A DNA stretch of 64,000 nt from Isoetes taiwanensis (Eukaryota; Streptophyta; Lycopodiopsida; Isoetales; Isoetaceae): positions 64,001 to 128,000 of the forward strand of contig JAJEKV010000572.1 of the NCBI GenBank assembly GCA_021234155.1. Reading direction: 5' to 3'. The position numbers and the translations under genes were made by a program. The notes under the pieces are model-generated. The model did not search any database. It was not told the origin of the DNA and saw nothing but the letters and a program-made list of their open reading frames with translations. Below, one piece after another: positions 21,900 through 32,719 of the stretch. The first letter of the stretch is position 1, and each line of letters begins with the position of its first letter.

Positions 21900-24344
21900 T
21901 TAGCTGAGCGTTTTGTGGGCGTCTATGTCCCGTCTCTTGGGCGATTCATATTATGAGCCCTATTTCTTTGTGTGCCTCTCGATGCTTGGTCGTCATCTCC
22001 TGGATTGCATCTGCCAGATCTTTCATTGTGTCTGCCCTCATCATCAGGGTGTGTACTGGCTGTCCCCATCTTATGTCCCTGTACTTGTTTCTGACGTCTC
22101 CGTACATTGGGCACTCGTTGAGCAGGTGGTTCTCATCCTCTACTCTTCCAGTGTCACAGATTTTACATATCCGATTGTCCTTTTCTATTTTCCTCCATCT
22201 GTCCTTTCAAATCTTAGATCGTGGCTCTCCATCCTAAATCCCGCCAGGACGTCTCTCCTGCCCTTCCCTAGTAGATTGTCTCGGTACATCTGTTGCCCTA
22301 TCTGTTGTTCTGGATTGAAGACTATCATGAGCCAAAGTGTCTTGGGTCCGGTGTGTTTTTGCAACCATGCTCGTGTAGCCTTATCTGCCCAGTCTTCATT
22401 CCATTTTCCCTCGTTTACTATATCACTTAGATTCATCCCCATTTCTCTGGTCCACGTCCCTACATCCTTGAACCATCCACTGCTCATGATGATGTGTGAT
22501 TTTGCTTACTCGTTGATTGCAATACTTGACAGCTTCCCTGGATGTCCCCCTGCATTGTCTTTTATTAGGTATCTAATGGTCCTTTCCCATGCTCTCACCT
22601 CCATTCGTTTCTGACCTGTCTCGTATATCATGACTGTTAGAGGTGTGTTTGCCCGCACCCTAAATTCCTGTTTATGCCACTGTCTGAGGATCCCTTCTTG
22701 TTTGTCCCATTTCTTATCTGTTAGACCCGGTCCCCATGCCTCAAACCCATATAATTGCGTCGTCACGACCACTGCACTGAACAAGTAACACTTATTCTGC
22801 TCTTATTACAAAAAAATTTCATACTAAAGTAGCTCCCAATGGCTGATTGAAACCTTGCATCCGTGCCTTCAGCCCATTTGCCCGTGCTGTGCGCGTCATA
22901 TCCCAGATATCTGTATTCTGTTGATTCCTCTAATTCTGTCCCCATATAACTGAAAGGCCTGTGTTTGTTCCTGTGACCGAAAATGACTATTTTGGTTTTC
23001 GCAAGATTTGCCGTTAACCTTGTTCTTTCGCAGAAAACCTCTAGTAGCTTTAGCAATCTGTGCATCCCTTTATTCTTTGTGGCCATCATGTTTAGGTCAT
23101 CAACATATATCGTAATGGGTACTTTGATGTCTTCTAGTGTAGGGCCATCCGTGTCTCCTTGTTGTTCTGCTATGAAGCCTTGTAATGCATCTATATATAT
23201 TCCGAATAAAGTTGGGGATAGAGGGCACTCCTGTTTGTGTATCGCAATTTATCGCCTGTCCTCCTGTTCCATTTTTGCATATACCCTGTGGTATAGTCTT
23301 GCAATTGCTCCCAACATGTCGCCTGGTGCCTGCATCTCTATCAATCTCTGTAAGAGCTTTTCTCTCGGGACTGTGTCAAATGCTTTTCTAAAATCCACAA
23401 AGCAGCATACTACTTTCCTTCCCTGAGATCTGTTATGCTCTATTAGTATCCAAAGGGTTACTAGATGATCTGTGGTTGAGTGTTCCGGTCTGAAACCTGC
23501 CTGTTCTTGTGCCCTCAGGTTTCCTGTTTCTGCCCATTGTTTTAATTTATTGTCCAGAGCTTTTCCGAACCATTTCGGGAAGATAGAGCTCACCATTATT
23601 GTCCTATAGTTCCCAGGTTCCTTCCTGCTTCCCCTTTTATGCAGAGGTATGATCCTGTTGTACGCCCATATGTCCAGGAGCCCTGTATGGATTATGCCGT
23701 TAAAAATGTCGGTAAGCTGTTTCCCAATTACTGTATCCGCACATTTTAGTAGCTCCACGGTCAGTCCATAGAGGTCTGGGGCTTTGTTATTAGCCATCCT
23801 GTTTAGTGCTATCATTACTGCCTGCAGGCTGAAGCACGGTTTATCCATCTCCTGTAGAGCGGGTATTGGCATTGGGGATGCCCCCGTCTTATATAGTTTC
23901 TCAAGGTGTTTCTCCCACCCGGTTGCGCCGATGCTGTCCTGTGCATTTTTGGCTATCCTATTCCCTTCTCCTTTCCCTTTAAATCCCTTCCAGAAATTCC
24001 GGGGTTGTCTTTTCAGCATTTTAGCCAAACCCCATTGGTGTTGTACCAGATTTTTGTTTCGCTTTGACTTCAGCATTCTTAGGTATGTTGCTCTTTCTGT
24101 CTGATATGTCTCTCTGCCTACAAGTGCTTTGACTTTTCTTTTTTGTGCCCTGCATTCCTCGTCATACCATACAGATGCCCTGAAAGCATTGCTCCTCCTG
24201 GGCCTCTTTCGTTTTCCGAAGACCTCTGTTGCTACTTTCACCATTATATCATTTAGCACGTTTCCATTCTCGTCTACCCCATGCTTTTCCCATTCCTATT
24301 TTCTCATTTTTGTCCTGATAGTTCGTACGAATGTATCCGCATAC
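21900..24344 (-). pseudogene. LINE ORF2: reverse transcriptase and C-terminal zinc motif
   Basis: The longest frame (24259-23249, 336 codons) carries MANNKAPDLYGLTVELLK, RIIPLHKRG, NYRTIMVSSIFPKWFGKAL, EQAGFRPEHSTTDHL and VDFRKAFDTVPREKL, which are reverse-transcriptase blocks. After a frame change come CPLSPTLFGIYIDALQ and YVDDLNMMA, the catalytic Y/FxDD block (about 23215-23090), then LAKTKIVIFGHRNKH and YRYLGY. Further frames carry AWERTIRYLI, WADKATRAWLQ and a terminal CxxC..ENH..CP zinc motif (about 22170-22100). The enzyme copies RNA into DNA at a nicked target. At least three frame changes break it. Confidence 0.88.
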
Positions 24345-25396
24345 TTATCCTGGAAGTGTATTGAAATGCTTCTCAATTGTGTCCAATTTTGGCTGCATCG
24401 TATGAGGCCTGCGATTCTTCCATGAACAAATAGAACACCGTGCTAAAACTATTAGTCTATTGCCTGCCTCTTCCTCATATCTCTCTATGCAAGGGTATAT
24501 TTCTGCCCAAGTCGGCTGAAATTCCCTTTCACTAGCAGCCCATCCTTTCCTCCCTCGCTTCCTCTTACGTTCTTCTTCCATCTCAATGTCTTGTGGTTCG
24601 GACTGAGATTGCAGCATTGCCACTTTAGGCCTCTTATTCATGATAACTCTCTGCAAAGAAAGACTATTTCTTAATCAATAGAGTGGCTATCATGACTGTC
24701 GTGCAAATGATTGTAGTGTAAGGCACTAAAGTTTATGCTTCTAATAATAAAACATAGGTGATATATTGTAAGTATTCACAATTACATATTCCAGCAGGTA
24801 TACACTATCACACATTATCATTCACAAGAGATTTTAGCAGAGATTTTAAAACCCATAAATTTTAAAAATATGCATCAAATAGTACAGTTTCTTGCAAATA
24901 GAAATCTGCTTATAAGTACCTTCTTAACTTGGCTGCAATCAAGCTTGGCAAACACCGAATCTCTGATTTCTCAAAGCTTAAGATGTTGAATCGATGACCT
25001 TTGAAGAACTAGATTTGCATTCGTCCATACTTAGTACCGGCATTTTTTTAAATCATATACAAGGTTAAAAAGCACATAAAAATGCTTTGAATTTGTGGTT
25101 AAAACCTCAAAAAGGCATGCAATATTGCTTCCACAAAAAATTTCCAGAACTAAAACTCCAAAACTAACGACCATAAGAGCGGTAATGGCGAATCCAGACC
25201 CTTAGAACCTCAAAGCCGTCGAAAAGTTGGCTAAACTCCCTTAAATACGTTTCCTGAGGATAGGCGAATTCGATGGTGGTGGCGGGAGGATCCACCGAGA
25301 TCTTGGCTAATAATTTTTTATTTTTTTTTTAAGCCTACCTAACATTCGTGCAACTTTTTTTTTAAATTTGGAATATTCGCCTGCGAATATTCGCCC
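24345..25396 (-). mobile_element. Insertion inside the LINE carrying a BED-like exon
   Basis: LINE coding similarity stops after DDTQKECL at about 25397 and resumes near 24344 with YADTFVRTI. The minus strand between holds a frame (24656-24345) with basic KRKRGRKGW, then FQPTWAEIYPC, CSICS and KLDTIEKHF. CX2C followed about 20 residues later by KxxTIxKHF resembles a BED-type zinc finger, common at the N-terminus of hAT transposases. At its other end lies GCGAATATTCGC plus a second GCGAATATTC near 25376-25396. I found no transposase. It could also be a captured host exon. Confidence 0.5.
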
Positions 25397-26250
25397 TTAG
25401 AGACATTCTTTCTGTGTGTCATCACCCTGTCTCTGCTCACCTCCCTTGAATGTTAACTGAATGGGTCTGTGACTTTCCCTCTTCCCAATCGGCCATTCTA
25501 GTAGCGTGAAGTCTGAGATGTTTTCCACTGCTTGGTCATTCATTATCACATAGTCTACTATACTTCTCCCGTGTACATTCTGGCTTGTGAATTTTTCGGA
25601 TCCTTCCCATTTTTGTATCCCTTTAGCTATAATGACCTTGTCGACGTGCATACCTCAAACAACAATTCACCTTTAGCATTGATCTCTGTCTTGTCTTACA
25701 GGCTTTTTTCCAAACCTGTGGTCTTGCCATATATGTCCATTGTCCACTTTCTTCATCTATGCTCGTGATTTGTGCTTGCTCCTAGCCTGTCCTGGCATTT
25801 AGATACCCTATTAGAATCATTGGTCCCTGTTCTTTCCACTTCATCATATTCTCCCCCAAGTCTAGCAATTCTAGTTTGTCACTGGTGGGCGGGTAATACG
25901 CTATAATCAAAACTAAATCTTTTTTGTTTTGCAATTGGATACTTAGTATCATGTATCTTTTATTGATATCCGAATGTAAAATACATGCACTGTACATAGC
26001 AGGCTAGGTTTGCGCTTCCTCTTCCTATCTTAAAATCCTTATCTTTCCAGCATGTGAATAGCTGGTAACCCTCTTCCTCTGGTAGCCGCTTAATGTTTTG
26101 TTCCCATGTCTCCACCAGACATATTATGTCGCGGCCGTGAGCTCCTTCAAGCCTCTCTCTGTCATCCCAGGGGTACCCGGTGCAGTTCTAGTACCATATT
26201 GTCAGCATCTCTTCCCTCGAGGCTGCTCCTTCGGGGTTTCTGTGTGTTCT
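25397..26250 (-). pseudogene. LINE AP-endonuclease region
   Basis: In shifting minus-strand frames: ETWEQNIKRLPEEEGYQLF near 26110-26060, YNKKDLVLIIAYYPPTSDK-like block near 25930, IAKGIQKWEGSEKF, HGRSIVDYVIMNDQAVENI and SHRPIQLTF (25651-25430). These match the APE-type nuclease, including the final S(D)H motif, here ESHRPI, where the usual Asp is Ser-preceded Glu. The nuclease nicks target DNA to prime reverse transcription. Several frame breaks make it inactive. Confidence 0.78.
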
Positions 26251-26260
26251 GCCCCGCTAC

Positions 26261-27103
26261 CTATCCTTCTCGGTTGCCCTCTAGTTTTGGTGATCGAGGT
26301 TCGGCCCATGATTCTGGCTTGTGGCATTCGGTCTTCCTGGCCCTGTTTCCGTCTCTTTCTGCTATCCCGTGCTGTATCGCTTCTTGGGTCATCTCTGTCG
26401 GTGCTCCCCCCAGTGCCCTTCTTTCTTGCCCTTGTGCTATAACCGCCAAAGGGTTGATATTCTCCTTTTCCTTCTCCAGTCCTATTGACTTTATGGCCTC
26501 CGGTCTCTCCATATTTTGTTCTCGTCCTAGGAGTGTCTGCTCTCTGATCCTCTTGTGCAAGTACACTTTGCCGTTCCTGACTCCCGCATGTATCCCTGTC
26601 TGGTTCAATTCCCTGGCTCTGGCCAGTTCTCTGCGTAGCCCCTGACGCTGCATGATTGTCAGTGCTTCCTGTACTTTGATCCCGTTCCTTAATCTGGATC
26701 CCATGCACAGTATCCTCTCCTTGGCTGCCATAATATCGAGTGTCTTGGGGTTTATGTGCCTCGACCCACCCCTCCATTGGCCTGACCGCACTGCTATGAC
26801 GATGATGCTCCGGTGTTCGTTGAAAACTGTTTCTATTATTTTTGCAGCAACTTGATAGGTGTCTTCATTAGGTTTGTCTGCTACCCCTATCAGCCTAACG
26901 TCACGTTTAATTTTATTCTGCTCCTCAAATTCCATGATATGTGGCTTTATTCTTTCAAATGAATCCCATGCATCTAACTCAACATTTGCTTTTTCTAACT
27001 CAACCAACCTCTGCATGATCCTTGCCTTCTCTTCTTCAATCTCGTTCATCCTTCGCTGCATCTTCTCGCTCGTCCTCTCGACCCCTCCTATCCTTATATC
27101 CAT
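26261..27103 (-). CDS. LINE ORF1 protein, coiled coil
   Basis: An intact 280-codon frame. Residues 10-60 are Glu/Lys/Leu-rich with heptad spacing (RRMNEIEEEKARIMQRLVEL), predicted coiled coil. The middle holds a folded-looking segment (RDVRLIGVADKPNEDTYQVAAKIIETVF, stated as landmarks RLIGV and AAKIIETVF) and RNGIKVQEAL, then NGKVYLHKRIREQTLL. This order (coiled coil, RNA-binding-like domain, basic tail) resembles L1 ORF1p-type RNA-binding proteins, which coat element RNA. It lies directly 5' of the endonuclease region. A second overlapping frame (26777-26202) is a shadow. Confidence 0.72.
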   Translation of the reverse strand: MDIRIGGVERTSEKMQRRMNEIEEEKARIMQRLVELEKANVELDAWDSFERIKPHIMEFEEQNKIKRDVRLIGVADKPNEDTYQVAAKIIETVFNEHRSIIVIAVRSGQWRGGSRHINPKTLDIMAAKERILCMGSRLRNGIKVQEALTIMQRQGLRRELARARELNQTGIHAGVRNGKVYLHKRIREQTLLGREQNMERPEAIKSIGLEKEKENINPLAVIAQGQERRALGGAPTEMTQEAIQHGIAERDGNRARKTECHKPESWAEPRSPKLEGNREG

Positions 27104-27479
27104 GCTGGAGATGGCTATTTTGTTGCGATGGCCGTCTCCGCCAATGTGTTGATTGCATCCATGCTCGGGATTCTAGATTCCAGCTGTTTGTTCATTTGGG
27201 CCAGAAAGTCTTTGAGATCCTACTGGCTTACTGGTGCTCTTGCCATATCTGCTTTCCTTTGTTGGCTGAGACCGGTATTCTCCGCCATCACTCCTGGATA
27301 CAGTATGCCAATGTGATTCTCGTCTGGGTCACTGCAATAGAATTCTTCTGCTGGGGAAGTTGTATCTCATTCGCCTTATATATATTCTGCCTTTAAACGG
27401 TCTCTTATTCAAAAACATCGTTGATTCTGAATTTGAATTTGAAATAGCCATACTTATTAATTATTCTGCCCACCGCCAC

Positions 27480-28240
27480 GTATTATTCGATAGATCGTTT
27501 AGATATCGTCGTCTTGCCATCCCAGTTGATTGGCCGGGGGTGACCTTATCTGCAGGAACCCGATATTCGGTTGCTGCCCGCCGGGATGTTATTTATTACT
27601 GCCGTTAATCGGTCATTTTGGTGATCTGGGTACCAGTTGGAGAGTCGTGCTCTTGCTATACTGGCCTACGGCGGGAGTTAGACCCCTCAGTCCGTAACTT
27701 ATCCAGTCTCCTTTTGACCAAATCACATTTACTATGCCCTTTCTTGTTAGTTAGGCCCCTCTGCCTGCCGGATATTACAACTGCCTTTCTTGGTGCCTTT
27801 ACATTTGTATATTGTATCCTAGTCCCTTCTAGCTTGGACTGTATTCCGTGGCCTTTGTGTCTTGTTTTCTGGTGTTTTTCAAGCTTATGGTGGTCCGGAG
27901 TACCAGTTGGTGGGTCTTGCCCTCTCTATCCTGACGTACGGTGGAGGTTAGACCTCTCTGTCCCGTATCTTACCCCCGTCCGCCTTTTGCTTTCGATGTA
28001 TTAAATTTTTTTTTTTTTTTAAAGGAGATTTAATCCCTCCCGCCTCCGCATCCTGGTGTGGTCTACCTGTTGACATGTCAATTATGCTAATGTGGATCAT
28101 GTCTGATGTATCATTAGAGTTTATGGTGGTCTGGGATGCCAGTTGGTGGGTCGAGCCCTCGCTATCCTGGTATACGGCGGAAGCTGAGCCTCTCTGACCC
28201 ATAATTTGTTCCGTCCCCTTTTACTCAGTTTTGGTAACAT
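27480..28240 (-). repeat. Tandem ~250-bp units upstream of LINE ORF1
   Basis: Three copies of a ~100-base phrase are recognisable: TACCAGTTGG(A/T)G(A/G)GTC.. CTATNCTGG.. TACGGNGGRRGTTAGACC at about 27630, 27904 and 28140. Spacings are about 272 and 235. They lie just 5' of the LINE ORF1 start and may be 5'-UTR promoter monomers, as in rodent L1. They could instead be an unrelated minisatellite. A T-run follows at 28005-28020. Confidence 0.6.
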
Positions 28241-29320
28241 CCGTCCTAATGAGGCTCCTTATAACGTGGTAAAGAGATTGACTATATTATGAAACCAGTT
28301 GTAAAAGATTACAAGGGAGCTGAGAAGAAGTTAGCGACGAGGAAGGGTATATGGCCCAGACCAGATTAATAACAAAGTTGGAAAGAGTGGCAAGAGTGGG
28401 TTTTAGAACAATAGGTTGAGAGTAGGAGGGCCTACATTGGCTAGAGTCTTGATATTCTGTATAAGTATCTTATACTGGATGGGGAGACTTATATACAATA
28501 TCAGCATCTTGATATAAAGGAGGCATGTGGTTATAACTACGAGTGCTTTACTAAAACTTCCTCTATTAGGAGATATATTAGCCTTTATATATGCAGGTAA
28601 TATCCTTTTATATATTTTCAAAACTTTGGCGCATAGAAAATACATATTCTGAGATATTCAGCCAGGGGCTGAATCAGATGTGATGCCTTGAGCACGAAAC
28701 TGACAATCTTTGAGGTGTAAACTAGCAAAAGAATGATTACATTCTTTTGCCCATCTAGCATCTGAGGTGTATTAGCCGTTATGTTTCTTTGGATGCTTTG
28801 GATCCGTATGAGGTGGATGAGTATGGTTTGTCTTGTTTATCTTGTAACCCTCTCCCGAGTGGTTGTCTCTCTCCCCCCTCTGTTTGCTCGAGCATGGTGT
28901 GTTGCGTGGATGCCTGTTCTGGTGTCTGACGTTCCTCTCTGTCTGTGTGCGAGATGTTTGGCGGTTGGTCTCTCCTGTATCGAGTGTGCTGCGTGGATGT
29001 GTGTTTGCATCTGACGTTCTTCCCTTGATCATGGTGTAGCCCCCTTCTGGTTGTTAGTTTGGATGTGCTCTTGCGCTTGCTGTGGTTCCCCCTGCCTTCC
29101 CTTACACCTCAGTAGCGCATGCTAGTTATTTTTGGGTTCTGGCATGACTCTACCCACCACAACGAAACTGACAATCTTGGAGCATACAAAGACAGATAGA
29201 GAATAAAATAACATAAAATAAAAAATAAAACAAAGATAATCAAAAGATTTTTTCTTCCCCCCTCTCAAGCACAATTTCATTATAATGGGAAAATTTTTAG
29301 TAAACTGGAATTTTTTTATT
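28241..29320. other. No recognisable gene
   Basis: Two imperfect copies of TGTGTTGCGTGGATG..TCTGACGTTC occur at about 28898 and 28988, part of a GT-rich stretch 28770-29040. AT-rich elsewhere. No domain seen in any frame. Confidence 0.45.
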
Positions 29321-29324
29321 TTGG

Positions 29325-29580
29325 GGGTTGTATAGACCTTATGCAGGGGTTGAGTACCCTGTATCATAGACCTTATGCAGGGGTTGTATACACCACCATG
29401 AAATATTTAGAAAACATATTTACTCGGTATCATACACCTTCTGCATGTGTTAGGTACACAGGTATGACACCCATGTATCATACATATATTTTTAAGATAC
29501 ATGAATAGATTTATAGACCTTCTGCAGGTGTATGATACACGTGAGTAGTACACATGTATCATACATATGTTTATAGCATA
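29325..29580 (+). repeat. Minisatellite on ATCATAGACCTTATGCAGGGGTTG
   Basis: GACCTTATGCAGGGGTTG occurs at 29335 and 29369, with degraded versions CACCTTCTGCATGTGTTAGG (29436) and GACCTTCTGCAGGTGTATGAT (29516), and TGTATCATACAT between them. It is a short tandem repeat. Confidence 0.75.
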
Positions 29581-29745
29581 CAAGCCTCAACCAGTCTTAC
29601 ATCCTTCTTTGGCAACTGAATAAATGCACCTACTGCTTCACCAATGTTATCTGCACCCCAGCATATGATTGGAAGTTCAATAGGCACCACAGATTTCATG
29701 ATCTCTGTTGCTAAATTCAATGGATCAACATCCTTGCCATGAAGG
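29571..29745 (-). other. Possible captured exon of unknown gene
   Basis: An uninterrupted minus-strand segment reads LHGKDVDPLNLATEIMKS, VVPIELPIICWGADNIGE and AVGAFIQLPKKDVRLVE before a stop at 29571. The composition is strongly protein-like and unlike the repeat arrays around it, so it looks like a real exon carried next to the GGCGCC array. I do not recognise the family. Upstream the frame runs into low-complexity array sequence. Confidence 0.45.
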
Positions 29746-29749
29746 GTGG

Positions 29750-30260
29750 CTCTCTTTACCCCAAATGGCATGTATAGTTGCCCTCGTTGGCGCTCCCCAA
29801 ATGGCTCCATGGGGGGTGCCCCGGGGGTATACCTGGCCCCCTCCCCCTCCTCCCCCCCCCTTCCCCAACCCCCCATTTGGGGGGTATATATACTCCCCCT
29901 AGCAACTAACCGAAATGGGGGTATACCCCCCTCCCCCCCCCCACCACCCCCAAATGGCGCCATTTGGGGGGTATACCTACCCCCCAAAAAAAAAAATTTA
30001 AAAAAAAAATTTAAAAAAAAAATTGGCGGATGCAAATGGCGCCATGGCGCCATTTATGGCGCCATTTGCATCCTCAAGGTGCCATGTGGGGGTATACCTC
30101 CCCCCCATGGCACCCCCAAATGGCGCCATACCTACCCCCTCTGGCACCCTCCAAATGGCGCCATTTGGGTGGTATACCTGCCCCTGGCACCCCCCAAATG
30201 CCGCCATGAAGCCATTTGAGGGCTCCAAATGGGGCCCCAAATGGCTCCATTTGGATGTAT
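29750..30260. repeat. Array of GGCGCC-centred palindromes with G/C tracts
   Basis: Units such as CCAAATGGCGCCATTTGG followed by GGGGGTATACC recur at about 29950, 30117, 30153 and 30190, and ATGGCGCCAT repeats three times at 30036-30066. The stretch 30028-30075 is nearly one long palindrome. Runs of A/T (29985-30022) and C (29834-29950) separate them. Frames on both strands are compositional. Confidence 0.8.
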
Positions 30261-31265
30261 ACATGTGATGAATGGCTCTAACAAAAAGACGATGCATATA
30301 GAAAGACTTACACGGATATGGTGGTCACCATTTTGGTGAAAAACTATCGGCGACCGGAGTATATGGATCTTGTAAGAATATTGCGCGCCAAAAAGAAGCC
30401 CAAAAACCACGTGGTAAACAAGCATTTAATGTTACTCGAAAATAAATGATCGCAAGAAGCCGCCTAGAAAGTGCCGTCGGTATGGAACCATCGAAGACCC
30501 TCAGATCCCCTATAGAAGGATCTATACAAGCGCCTAAAGAAATGATATGTCGGCAAAGAACAACAAATTTGGGATTTCAAATTTTGAATTTCAAATTTGT
30601 TGCGCGGAGGGCTTTCAAATTTGGTGGCTTCTGAGGGTTTCAAATTTAAGGGCATTTTTAAATTTACGCCTTTGTTCGAATTTTGCTATATTCTGAGTAC
30701 CCGCCACCTACATTCCGCCGCTTCCCGCCCGCTGCGACTACGGGGCCCAAATTTTCGCCATGGGCCAAGCTACTAGATGGCCTATTGGACCTATATAATA
30801 CGCCTCTAAGCGGCCGCTAGATGGCCTTGATTACATTGAATTTGAAATAGCCATACATCCCCCTTCGGCCGTGCCTGCGACCGCCCGTTTAGATCGCCTA
30901 CCGTTGATTGCCTAGATGGCCCATTGGACCAGAAGCCAACGCCGATACAGAAGCTAGATGGCCTAAATTATTTGCCGGTTACCGCCCAACGCTAAGCGCC
31001 AAGATATCAAGAATCATGAAGGCAAGTCTCCAAGGCAAAGGTAGGTCTTCTTTTACTTGATTTTTTAGTTTCCCTAGTCAAATAGCACCGGTTTCTTGAA
31101 TATATGTTTGCTTGATGCATATTGAGGAGGCAAATGGCATGCATCCTTAGCATGATTTGCTTTATTAAATGCATGTTGAGGAATGCAAAGGGCCATGGCT
31201 TTATTTTTATTCACCACCATGCATTTGATCCAGATGTTATATCAAATGCATCTTCGTGGATGCCT
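30261..31265. other. No recognisable gene, between two palindrome arrays
   Basis: Includes an imperfect palindrome around ATTTGGGATTTCAAATTTTGAATTTCAAAT near 30568-30600 and (C)TAGATGGCC recurring near 30772, 30821, 30913 and 30955. No coding domain is visible. If the two arrays are ends of one element, this is its interior. Confidence 0.45.
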
Positions 31266-31560
31266 CATCATGTTTGGAAATGGCACCTTGAGGATGCAAA
31301 TGAAATGGCCATAAGCCATTTGCACCCGAAAAACACCAAAAATTTCAAAATTTCAAAAAAAAAAAAAAATTTATTTTTTTATTTTTTTTGAATTTTTTTT
31401 TGGTGTAAATGGCCATGAGCCATTTGCACCCAACACCCCTTTTTTGGGGGAAATTTTTGTCGGGGTGTAAATGGCACCATGTTGCATCCTCAAGGTGCCA
31501 TTTCCAAGATTGAGGATGCAAATGGCGCCATGGCGCCATTTGCATTCACTAGCATGCAAA
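31266..31560. repeat. Second GGCGCC palindrome array
   Basis: Shares GATGCAAATGGCGCCATGGCGCCATTTGCAT (31514-31545) and CATCCTCAAGGTGCCAT (31485-31501) with the array near 30030-30090. It contains an AT-only run at 31347-31400. Confidence 0.8.
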
Positions 31561-32169
31561 AAAATATGTTGAGGATGCATTCACCAAAGATGCATTTGGT
31601 CCGCTATAGCAAATGCACGTTCGTGTATGCCGGAGATTTCTTTGGAGTCACCTTCGCCCAAACTTTGGTACCATCAAGATTTTAGTCAATGATGAGATTC
31701 AAAATGCGGCTTACAACTTTGACGAAGAGGCATTTAGTGGGGCAGGATTTGACATTCTTATGAATGTTGGCAAAGAAAAGCATGATCCTACTAATGGCAT
31801 GATTCAATTCAACAACAAATTTTGTATTTTAGCTTCATAAACAAATTTTCTTGATGTGTAAATTTGTCAATTTCAGAAGTTAATGATGCCCTTCTTCCTG
31901 TAAAATAGGTAAAACTTGCTAACTTAAGTTGCAGTATTTTTTTTTTGTTGTTTTTTCCCCCCCTCTCTGATATTAATGGCGCCAATAAATGGCACTTTAG
32001 ATGCATTTTTTTTGCTAAATTGCGCCATAATTGCTCAAAAAATGGTCATAAAATGGATTAAAAAGGATTTTCATCCCTAATTGGAATCACGAAATTTCTC
32101 ATTTTAATGAAATTGTGCTTTCTCGAGCAGCCCGTTCATCTTCCTCCCGTTTTACCATCCTTAGCCCAT
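31561..32169. other. No firm gene
   Basis: The plus-strand frame 31613-31840 (FDEEAFSGAGFDILMNVG) looks protein-like and ends in a stop, but is short and unplaced. The rest is AT-rich. Confidence 0.35.
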
Positions 32170-32719
32170 TCATTTCCTTGGTTTCTTTCCTGTAGACGAT
32201 TCTCCTAGCTTCTTCTTTTTCTCTACGTTTCTCGCTATGAAGGGTCTGCAAATGTAGTCTGATGGATTTTTCTCGCAGCAGAAAACACAGACCTTACCAA
32301 AATCCCCGACCAAGAGTTCGTGCTGGTACCATGTCGACTTCTGGATAGTTGCATTAATTTGCAGTCCGCTAAAGCATTGCATGATTCTATCTCTATCCTG
32401 TCTCCTGACTGTATCATATTTATCAGACATAACTCCCATTACCTCCAAGCAGCGAAGATCAGATCCCCGCATCCTTCATTGGCTGTGCATGATGGATTCT
32501 ATCACAGAAGAGGCAATGTAATCGTCCGCAATTGATACATGAAGACAATCCCCTTTCCAGACATAGACAATCTTGTTCACAAATGCACCATGGACCCAAT
32601 TCCTCCAGTTCTGGATTCCATGGCACCGTAAGGTTGCCAGGAACTCCAGATCTCGGGCGCTTCCTGGTCGCTGGCTCGTCAGCTAGTTGCGGCATCACGA
32701 TCTTCTTTCCTTTATCCAT
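32170..32719 (-). pseudogene. Cys-rich hypothetical protein, frame broken
   Basis: The minus-strand frame starting at 32719 (MDKGKKIVMPQ) has a basic N-terminus, then WCICEQDCLCLERGLSSC, CINCGRLHCLFCDRIHH, a dense Cys/His cluster likely to bind zinc. It stops near 32459. A second frame from 32472 continues with DLRCLEVMGVMSDKYDTV, WYQHELLVGDFGKVCVFCC and a basic tail to 32170. The join around 32465 needs a one-base shift, so this is one broken gene or two pieces. I do not recognise the family. Confidence 0.45.

Larger units (their letters stand above)
21771..27150 (-). mobile_element. Long LINE retrotransposon (copy A)
   Basis: A minus-strand non-LTR retrotransposon with ORF1 (27103-26261), an AP-endonuclease region (about 26250-25397) and a reverse-transcriptase region with a terminal zinc motif (about 24344-21900). 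It ends in a (TATTC)n tail at 21771-21796, the same end as the fragment at 5874. A foreign block splits the endonuclease from the reverse transcriptase. Frame breaks in ORF2 suggest it is no longer active. Two-ORF APE-type organisation is L1-like, but the pentanucleotide tail is unusual for L1, so I leave the clade open. Confidence 0.88.

Noticed and set aside
26202-26777. 191-codon minus-strand frame rich in Gln, Asp, Arg
   Set aside because: Overlaps LINE ORF1 in another frame; ORF1 has the protein-like pattern and this is its shadow.
29325-29580. CRISPR-like repeat array
   Set aside because: Repeats are degenerate with variable spacing and lie in a plant nuclear context; better described as a minisatellite.
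29746-30297. Frames rich in Pro, Trp and Gly on both strands
   Set aside because: They are translations of the GGCGCC/GGGGGTATACC array and homopolymers, not genes.
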